A model generated the notes under the pieces. That model made no database searches. It saw only the letters and a list, made by a program, of their open reading frames with translations, and had not been told where the DNA came from. Shown here piece by piece: positions 1 through 3,834 of a stretch of 5,633 nucleotides of DNA; position 1 is the first letter of the stretch; every line of letters starts with the position of its first letter. Source of the DNA: Oscillospiraceae bacterium (GTDB taxonomy: Bacteria; Bacillota; Clostridia; Oscillospirales; Ruminococcaceae); contig JAGALG010000095.1 of assembly GCA_017848075.1 (NCBI GenBank), positions 1-5,633 of the forward strand, read 5' to 3'. A program made the position numbers and the translations under genes.

Positions 1-454
1 AAACGCTCAGACCATTTGGAGCCAACTCTTTTGCTTTTTCAGCAGCCAGTCTTGCAACTGTCAGAATGGTACCTTCGGTTGGTTTCATAACTGCTTTATA
101 AGCAGCAGCAACACCCAGTTCCAGCGCATTTGCGATATCTGCGGCATTTGCAGTTTCTTTGCCATCCAGACCTTTGGAGAAACCACGGAACAACAGAGAA
201 AGGATAACACCGGAGTTACCACGGGCACCGCGCAGCAGTGCGGAAGCAGCTTTTTTGGAAACGGTCTCTACGGTGATATCGTCCTTCATGTTCAGCAGCT
301 CGCGTTTTGCCGCATTGATGGTCATGGACATATTGGTGCCGGTATCGCCATCCGGTACAGGGAATACATTCAGTGCATCCACCTGCTGACGATGGTTGGA
401 AATATTATTTGCGCCGGAGACGAAGGCATCTCTCAGCTGAATTCCGTTAATCAC
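1..454 (-). CDS. fakA: DAK2-domain (DhaL-like) kinase, YloV/FakA family, N-terminal part
   Basis: This is the first 151 codons of a gene cut by the left edge. Family knowledge: YloV/FakA proteins have an N-terminal DhaL-like ATP-binding domain, and FakA phosphorylates fatty acids presented by FakB carrier proteins in the cytoplasm. Seen here: PDGDTGTNM at residues 34-42, whose Asp residues match the Mg-ATP ligands of DhaL; RGNSGVIL at about 78-85; and KPTEGTILTV at 124-133, a typical YloV signature. The start is a GTG, because an in-frame TAA lies immediately upstream and an AAGGAG site sits 11 bases before it. The gene follows yloU on the same strand after 87 bases, as in the yloU-yloV pair of many Firmicutes, so co-transcription is likely. 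The middle and C-terminal domains lie outside the window, so full-length integrity cannot be judged. The fatty-acid substrate is inferred from the family. Confidence 0.9.
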   Translation of the reverse strand, partial: MINGIQLRDAFVSGANNISNHRQQVDALNVFPVPDGDTGTNMSMTINAAKRELLNMKDDITVETVSKKAASALLRGARGNSGVILSLLFRGFSKGLDGKETANAADIANALELGVAAAYKAVMKPTEGTILTVARLAAEKAKELAPNGLSV

Positions 455-465
455 TTATTACACAA

Positions 466-471
466 CTCCTT
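466..471 (-). promoter_or_regulatory. Ribosome binding site of the fakA-like gene
   Basis: AAGGAG on the minus strand lies 11 bases before the GTG at 454. The codon directly before that GTG is an in-frame TAA, so no upstream start is possible and this site supports the GTG. The spacing is slightly long. Confidence 0.7.
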
Positions 472-498
472 AATCTGAGGAAATATCGAGGTGCGCAG

Positions 499-528
499 CA
501 AAGAAGCTGCCCGAAGCCAGCTTCTTTG
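499..528 (-). other. Perfect 11-bp intercistronic hairpin between yloU and fakA
   Basis: The arms at 499-509 and 518-528 are perfectly complementary (core AAAGAAGCTG / CAGCTTCTTT) with an 8-base loop. On the minus strand the hairpin lies 13 bases after the yloU stop and 27 bases before the fakA ribosome binding site. No U-rich tract follows it in the direction of transcription, so it does not look like a normal intrinsic terminator. It may be an RNA-stability or processing element, or a weak attenuator that sets the yloU to fakA ratio. The structure is seen; the role is inferred. Confidence 0.6.
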
Positions 529-541
529 AGTCGCTTATCAT

Positions 542-892
542 TTACTGTTTCATATCGTCAACGAATACATTGACTTTTGCTACCTGGAAGCCGGTTGCTT
601 CCTGTACCGTGTAGCTTACTTTGTTTACGATGCTCTTTACAATCGCAGAAATGTTGACACCGTAGGTCACAGCAATATGCAGGTCAATGGTCAGACCATT
701 TTCGCCGTAACGAACTTTTACACCTTTATCTGCAGCTTCTTCTTTTCTTAAAATATAGCGAAGACCTTTATCGGTGGTGCTTTCAATCATGCCGGCAACA
801 CCGAAACATTCAGATGCTGCATGACCAACCAGATTTGCAAAATAATCGTTAGAGATTTCTACTGCGCCAAGAGGAGTTTCCATTTTGATCAT
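542..892 (-). CDS. yloU: Asp23/Gls24 family protein (YloU-like)
   Basis: A 116-residue protein of the Asp23/Gls24 (DUF322) family. Seen: the opening METPLGAVEISNDYFANLVG, a central GVAGM at about 32-36, the run GVKVRYGENGLTIDLHIAVTYG, and the C-terminal TGFQVAKVNVFVDD. Together these follow the family pattern from end to end, at normal length. There is no signal peptide or membrane segment. Family knowledge: Asp23 and Gls24 members are linked to the cell envelope and to alkaline or general stress, and YloU is a small member encoded directly before the YloV/FakA-like kinase; its exact biochemical role is not settled. The chosen ATG at 892 has an AAAGGA site 9 bases upstream. The reading frame is open further upstream to an ATG at 925, but that would place the ribosome binding site inside the gene. 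A consensus -10 box lies about 37 bases upstream. The next gene on the strand is the fakA-like kinase. Confidence 0.92.
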   Translation of the reverse strand: MIKMETPLGAVEISNDYFANLVGHAASECFGVAGMIESTTDKGLRYILRKEEAADKGVKVRYGENGLTIDLHIAVTYGVNISAIVKSIVNKVSYTVQEATGFQVAKVNVFVDDMKQ

Positions 893-901
893 ATGACACA
901 T

Positions 902-907
902 TCCTTT
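902..907 (-). promoter_or_regulatory. Ribosome binding site of yloU, decides the start
   Basis: AAAGGA on the minus strand lies 9 bases before the ATG at 892. It favours that start over the in-frame ATGs at 901 and 925, which overlap or precede the site, and over the ATG three codons inside. Confidence 0.65.
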
Positions 908-928
908 CTCGTACTGGATATACAATCA

Positions 929-958
929 ATTATAGCGGATTTCCTTTGAAAATAACAG
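929..958 (-). promoter_or_regulatory. Probable promoter of yloU (consensus -10, weak -35)
   Basis: A perfect TATAAT on the minus strand (929-934) lies 36 bases upstream of the yloU ATG, which would give a leader of roughly 30 bases. The best -35 candidate is CTGTTA at 953-958 with an 18-base spacer, matching TTGACA at only three positions. The -10 box is convincing; the -35 box is poor. Confidence 0.5.
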
Positions 959-998
959 GGTTTTTCCGCCTGTCTGTTTTAATTTAGTATGAAGTAAC

Positions 999-1080
999 AA
1001 ATATCGGCCCAGATTCCACCCGGAAATCATCATAAATAACAAGTGTTACATTTCTGTTCCACTGAGAGATTCCGATATTT
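999..1080 (-). repeat. Long-range inverted repeat, possible closing stem of a leader RNA or ncRNA
   Basis: AAATATCGG at 999-1007 is perfectly complementary to CCGATATTT at 1072-1080. The enclosed 64 bases can form a small hairpin from GATTTC and GGAATC (minus strand, about 1012-1028, one G-U pair) and another from TAAC and GTTA (about 1037-1048). On the minus strand the element begins about 27 bases after an extended -10 promoter (1107-1115), so it would lie at the 5' end of a transcript heading to yloU. I recognise no known riboswitch family. The inverted repeat is seen; the RNA is inferred. Confidence 0.35.
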
Positions 1081-1106
1081 TCCTTTTATTTGGATCAATA
1101 TACTAT

Positions 1107-1115
1107 ATTATACCA
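1107..1115 (-). promoter_or_regulatory. Possible extended -10 promoter upstream of yloU
   Basis: The minus strand reads TGGTATAAT, a perfect extended -10 element (TG-n-TATAAT). No good -35 hexamer is seen at 16-18 bases. Transcription from here would give a leader of about 200 bases before yloU and would pass through the inverted repeat at 999-1080. The surroundings are AT-rich, so chance occurrence is a real possibility. Confidence 0.4.
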
Positions 1116-1155
1116 CAAATCAAGGGGTTATAAATGCTTTTTCTGCAGAAATGTT

Positions 1156-2664
1156 CTACTGCCCTGACAAAACAGCAGCAAAAGGCTGTCCCGGCAAGGA
1201 CTCCATGGTTTCTGCCACCTGCTCATGGTAAATAACCGTACCCTGTCGGTACAGTAAAGGAATCGCCGGCATTTGCTGCCAGTACACACCAGCAACCAGC
1301 TCTGCTTTTGCGTTTCCCTGCTGATAAGAAGCGTAAATATTATCCAATGTACTGCTCACAGAGCCATAACCATAGCCCTCGCCTTGCTGGAACAAGCGCC
1401 GCACATCCATGGAAGCATCAATCGCCAACTCGCCCAAATACAGGTCGAAGTCTCCATCCTTCAATGCTGCCATATAATCTTCATAGTTCAGTGGGACCAG
1501 TTCCACCAGCAGACCCAAAGCACCCAACTGCTGCTGGATCAATTCTGCGGCCTGAAAACGATAGGCATTTTCACTGTTGTACAGCAAGCGCAGGGAGCTT
1601 TGCTCCTCATTGCTGTAATAGCCTTCCTGGTTTTTCGCCAGACCTGCTGCTTCCAGCAGTTGTCTTGCTCCATCCATGGACAGGGTAGGCAGGCTGTAGC
1701 CTTCCATCCGATAATAATTGGGGTGGAAAGGCGTTTCCGTCGCTGCTGCCTTCGAGGCATAAACCCGATCGACTAACAGCTGACGATCAATCGATACACT
1801 GACAGCCCGACGAACACCCGCATCTGCCATAATCCCCTTCTGGCCATTGGCACCCAGAAAGACCAAGTGACCGATCTCTGCTATCTGACTGTTTTCGGAC
1901 AGGTTCATGGCTTCACCGCTGCTGAGATCGTCAAAAAGGCAGCTGATTCTGCCAATTCTCAGGCTGTCATACAGCGTATCGCTGTTGGGCTGCCGATTCA
2001 AGGCAATGGTTTCCGGGCCGGAAACTGCTCCATGGAAATTCGGATTCTGCTCCAGGAAAGGCCGGTCGCTGTCCTCACGATTGAGGACATACTGACCGCT
2101 GCCAAGGTAATTGCCGTTATTTTGTACTTTTACAACAGGGAAAGTCAGAAGATTTTCAAAATCCGGCCGCAATTCCGTGACGGTAATGCGGATCATATTT
2201 GCCGTCAAAACCACACAGTCCTCCACAATCGACAGCTCATTTTGCCAAAGGGAACCTTCCTCCATAGCAGCCTCCATGGAGTTGACCACATCTGCGGCCC
2301 GCACGGTGCTGCCATCTGAAAAAACAGCCTCTCGCAGAACCACCGTGTAATTTAGTCCGTTTTGCGTGATCTCCTCTGCCAGTTCTCCGCTCCAGCGGTA
2401 GCTGTTATCGACGGAAACCAGACTTTCATACAGCAAGGGAACCAAACTGCTGCTGACATCCTGCAGCTTCGCCGGGTGAACCTCGCCCAGCTCTCGTCCA
2501 CAGGCAAGAACCAGCGATACTTCCGCAGCGGCTTCTGCTGAAACGGGCTGTTCTATCGACGGCTCTGTCGGCAAAACCGCTTCGTTTTCCTCTGTTGTTT
2601 CACCAGCACAGGCCACCAACAGCAGCATAGCCGCCATGAGCGCTGCCAGACCTCTCTTCTTCAC
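1156..2664 (-). CDS. ABC transporter solute-binding lipoprotein, family 5 (peptide/OppA-DppA type)
   Basis: A 502-residue extracytoplasmic binding protein of the SBP_bac_5 family, which captures peptides, nickel complexes or similar ligands for ABC importers. Seen: a lipoprotein signal (MKKRG, hydrophobic run, then LVAC with Cys19 as the lipidated residue), an acidic low-complexity linker at about 20-48, then family signatures: LLYESL (77-82), GELAEEI, LNYTVVLREAVFSDG ending at 118, AADVVNS at 123-129, and further on VRRAVSVSIDRQLLVDRVY. The C-terminal lobe includes the DGDFDLYLG segment. Length is slightly below the family norm of about 540 residues. The GTG start is chosen because AGGAGG sits 8 bases before it and it directly precedes the signal peptide; the frame is open upstream to an ATG at 2715 that would ruin the signal peptide. 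No permease or ATPase gene adjoins it, so its transporter must be encoded elsewhere. The ligand cannot be read from the sequence. No clear promoter is visible between its start and the ribU terminator. Confidence 0.9.
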   Translation of the reverse strand: MKKRGLAALMAAMLLLVACAGETTEENEAVLPTEPSIEQPVSAEAAAEVSLVLACGRELGEVHPAKLQDVSSSLVPLLYESLVSVDNSYRWSGELAEEITQNGLNYTVVLREAVFSDGSTVRAADVVNSMEAAMEEGSLWQNELSIVEDCVVLTANMIRITVTELRPDFENLLTFPVVKVQNNGNYLGSGQYVLNREDSDRPFLEQNPNFHGAVSGPETIALNRQPNSDTLYDSLRIGRISCLFDDLSSGEAMNLSENSQIAEIGHLVFLGANGQKGIMADAGVRRAVSVSIDRQLLVDRVYASKAAATETPFHPNYYRMEGYSLPTLSMDGARQLLEAAGLAKNQEGYYSNEEQSSLRLLYNSENAYRFQAAELIQQQLGALGLLVELVPLNYEDYMAALKDGDFDLYLGELAIDASMDVRRLFQQGEGYGYGSVSSTLDNIYASYQQGNAKAELVAGVYWQQMPAIPLLYRQGTVIYHEQVAETMESLPGQPFAAVLSGQ

Positions 2665-2672
2665 ACACTTCC

Positions 2673-2678
2673 CCTCCT
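2673..2678 (-). promoter_or_regulatory. Ribosome binding site of the solute-binding protein, decides the GTG start
   Basis: AGGAGG on the minus strand lies 8 bases before the GTG at 2664. A full consensus site at ideal spacing, together with the signal peptide starting there, excludes the longer in-frame ATG start at 2715. Confidence 0.85.
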
Positions 2679-2757
2679 GTCGTTCGTTGTTTCCACAAGA
2701 ATACCATAAAAACAAAAACTTTTCTCCCTTTTTTCAAAGGATTTCAAAAATATTTAC

Positions 2758-2791
2758 AAAGAAAAACAGCCCTGCAGACAAGCAGGGCCGT
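2758..2791 (-). terminator. Intrinsic terminator after ribU
   Basis: On the minus strand, arms 2782-2791 and 2766-2775 form a 10-bp stem (one G-U pair) around GCCCTGC / GCAGGGC with a 6-base loop, followed by TTTTTCTTT. It starts 10 bases after the ribU stop codon, the expected place, and should separate ribU transcription from the downstream lipoprotein gene. Confidence 0.88.
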
Positions 2792-2800
2792 TTCAAACAT

Positions 2801-3412
2801 TTATTTGGGGCTGATGTAGGTTTTCAGGAAGCCCTCCAGCTTGCGGTACAGCAGGAAGGTCAGCACAGTCAGTATCAGTCCTTTGATCAAATTGAAAGGA
2901 ACTGCGCCAAACAGAATGTAAGCATTCAAACCATCAATGGCCGGATTGATCTCTGCACAGGCTGCAAAAATTGCCTCCAGCGGCATCACTTTGGAGAAGA
3001 AGGGGATCAGCAGATAGCGATTCGCCAAGGCACCCACGAAGGCACAGGTCGCTGTACCGGCCACGGTCGCCAGCAGCACGCCCTTGCGGTCATGCTTTTT
3101 ATTATAAATCAAACCTACAACGATGGAAAAGGTGGACATAATCAAAAAATCGGCCAGTTCGCCAACACCGCCGGTGGTGGTGGACAGAACATGGATCAGA
3201 TCTTTGACCAAGGTAACCGAAATCGCCGCAGAAGGCCCCATCAGCATGGAAGACAACAGGATCGGAACACCACTTGGGTCAAACTTCAGGAAAGGCGGCA
3301 TAAAGGGCAGCGGCAGCTCAAAATACATCAGAATTGTGGATATAGCCGCAAAAATACCGATCAATGTCAGTTTTCTGGTCTTGCTGCTTGCGATTGCTTT
3401 GTTTTTCATCAT
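2801..3412 (-). CDS. ribU: ECF transporter S component, riboflavin-specific (RibU)
   Basis: A 203-residue integral membrane protein that binds riboflavin and delivers it with the shared ECF module (EcfT, EcfA, EcfA'), which is not encoded here. Seen: a hydrophobic protein with five or six membrane segments; LKFDPSGVP at about 42-50, matching the RibU pattern LKIDFSDVP; MGPSAAISVTLVKDLIH at about 58-74; GELADFL at 84-90; ANRYLLIPFF at 130-139; and PFNLIKGL at 172-179. These motifs and the length match Bacillus and Staphylococcus RibU. An FMN riboswitch in the leader independently supports riboflavin as substrate. Two adjacent ATGs (3412 and 3409) follow AAGGAGG; the second has the better 8-base spacing, so the protein may be 202 residues. 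The frame is open further upstream to an ATG at 3628, but that stretch encodes the riboswitch and is not translated. Transcription runs from the promoter at 3652-3680 to the terminator at 2758-2791, so the gene is probably a single-gene unit. Confidence 0.95.
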   Translation of the reverse strand: MMKNKAIASSKTRKLTLIGIFAAISTILMYFELPLPFMPPFLKFDPSGVPILLSSMLMGPSAAISVTLVKDLIHVLSTTTGGVGELADFLIMSTFSIVVGLIYNKKHDRKGVLLATVAGTATCAFVGALANRYLLIPFFSKVMPLEAIFAACAEINPAIDGLNAYILFGAVPFNLIKGLILTVLTFLLYRKLEGFLKTYISPK

Positions 3413-3417
3413 TGTAA

Positions 3418-3424
3418 CCTCCTT
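3418..3424 (-). promoter_or_regulatory. Ribosome binding site of ribU
   Basis: AAGGAGG on the minus strand is 5 bases from the ATG at 3412 and 8 from the ATG at 3409. It fixes the start near here and excludes the longer frame that would run through the riboswitch. It lies 18 bases after the terminator U-tract, so control appears to act on transcription rather than by hiding this site. Confidence 0.85.
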
Positions 3425-3441
3425 GTATTGAGGTCTGTCAG

Positions 3442-3479
3442 GAAACAGAAATGCCCGAAAACACTGGTTTTCGGGCATT
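3442..3479 (-). terminator. Intrinsic terminator of the FMN riboswitch (expression platform)
   Basis: Arms 3450-3462 and 3467-3479 are perfectly complementary over 13 bp (core ATGCCCGAAAAC / GTTTTCGGGCAT) with a 4-base loop. The minus-strand continuation TTTCTGTTT is U-rich although interrupted. The hairpin lies between the FMN aptamer and the ribU ribosome binding site, as expected for a premature terminator that forms when FMN is bound. A competing antiterminator may use GTTTTC at 3487-3492 pairing with the GAAAAC part of the 5' arm (3467-3472); this is only 6 bp and is inferred. Confidence 0.88.
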
Positions 3480-3495
3480 AGAATGTGAAAACACA

Positions 3496-3607
3496 CCGTT
3501 TCTTTCATCCGGACTGTACCGTTGGTATGGGACTCGCACCCATTCATGCTGAAAATCAGCTCGCGGACTATACCGCCAGTGAGGACTTGCACCTCGCCCT
3601 GAAACAG
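3496..3607 (-). promoter_or_regulatory. FMN riboswitch aptamer (RFN element)
   Basis: Read on the minus strand this matches the RFN consensus throughout. The P1 stem is CTGTTTC with GAAACGG (3601-3607 and 3496-3502). Conserved blocks in order are AGGGCGAGGTGCAAGTCCTC, the ACTGGCGGT block, AGTCCGCGAGC, GGGTGCGAGTCCCATACC, AACGGTACAGTCCGG and ATGAAAG. The aptamer senses FMN, the product of riboflavin phosphorylation. With the terminator that follows, high FMN should stop transcription before ribU and low FMN should allow riboflavin uptake. All conserved helices seem intact. Confidence 0.96.
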
Positions 3608-3651
3608 ACTTTTGTCAAAATGATCCAACTTTTTTATGATGGATCGATTTC

Positions 3652-3680
3652 AGTATACGGGTTAATTGAATCGATGTCAA
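3652..3680 (-). promoter_or_regulatory. Sigma-A promoter of the FMN riboswitch-ribU transcript
   Basis: The minus strand has a perfect TTGACA (3675-3680), a 17-base spacer and TATACT (3652-3657). The predicted start of transcription, near 3645, lies about 38 bases before the aptamer P1 stem. A near-consensus promoter fits a gene controlled by attenuation rather than by promoter strength. Confidence 0.88.
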
Positions 3681-3773
3681 TAGACTTTTCTGTGGATTCT
3701 TTCTGGTTTTCTTTGTAGATTATTCCAAAAGTTTGTTGAACTTTTAGCAAGCTTTCCTTTTTGCCTCCTCCTG

Positions 3774-3782
3774 TGGTATACT
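3774..3782 (+). promoter_or_regulatory. fbp: Extended -10 promoter of fbp
   Basis: TGGTATACT on the plus strand is an extended -10 element (TG-n-TATACT, five of six matches in the hexamer). There is no good -35 at 16-18 bases; the TTGAAC at 3736-3741 is too far upstream. The predicted leader is about 45 bases. Confidence 0.55.
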
Positions 3783-3834
3783 GGTAATAATAAGATTCTG
3801 ATGGTTCCCCCAATGGGAGAAAGAAGGTTCAACC

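Larger units (their letters stand above)
893..1155. other. Gene-free region upstream of yloU with possible structured RNA
   Basis: These 263 bases lie between the solute-binding protein gene and yloU. No credible ORF is present; a short plus-strand frame starting at 1043 runs into the end of the neighbouring gene and resembles nothing. The region is AT-rich. It holds two minus-strand -10 boxes (929-934 and 1107-1112), a 9-bp inverted repeat (999-1007 with 1072-1080) closing about 64 bases, and a small 5-bp hairpin (955-959 with 969-973). I see no convincing intrinsic terminator just after the solute-binding protein stop codon, so read-through into yloU is possible. Confidence 0.5.
3413..3834. 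other. Divergent control region between ribU and fbp
   Basis: These 422 bases contain no protein-coding gene. From right to left on the minus strand they hold the ribU promoter, the FMN aptamer, its terminator and the ribU ribosome binding site. On the plus strand they hold an extended -10 promoter and ribosome binding site for fbp. The ribU and fbp promoters lie about 100 bases apart, back to back, and the stretch between them (about 3681-3770) shows no repeat or operator that I recognise. Confidence 0.8.

Noticed and set aside
1012..1023. GGGTGGAATC on the minus strand, resembling the T-box motif GGGTGGNACC
   Set aside because: There is no stem I, no specifier loop and no antiterminator/terminator pair, it would lie only about 80 bases into the transcript, and the downstream gene is not an amino-acid gene. 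It is a chance partial match.
1141..1152. The 12-base palindrome TTCTGCAGAA with flanks just after the solute-binding protein stop codon, considered as a terminator
   Set aside because: As a hairpin it gives only about 4 bp with a 4-base loop and has no U-tract, so it is not a credible terminator.
1043..1231. A 62-codon plus-strand ORF between yloU and the solute-binding protein
   Set aside because: It overlaps the 3' end of the solute-binding protein gene in antisense, has no ribosome binding site, and its sequence resembles no protein family.
2636..3481. A 281-codon plus-strand ORF opposite ribU and the start of the lipoprotein gene
   Set aside because: It is antisense to ribU and crosses the ribU terminator. 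Its translation is rich in Gln, His, Asn and Arg, typical of a shadow of a hydrophobic membrane protein gene.
3613..3618. A second perfect TTGACA on the minus strand just before the aptamer
   Set aside because: Its -10 position would fall inside the conserved FMN aptamer and no TATAAT-like hexamer is there. The promoter at 3652-3680 has both boxes at ideal spacing.
3413..3628. A 72-codon N-terminal extension of ribU reading back to an ATG at 3628
   Set aside because: This stretch is the FMN aptamer and its terminator. A strong ribosome binding site at 3418-3424 sets the start at 3412 or 3409, and RibU proteins have no such extension.
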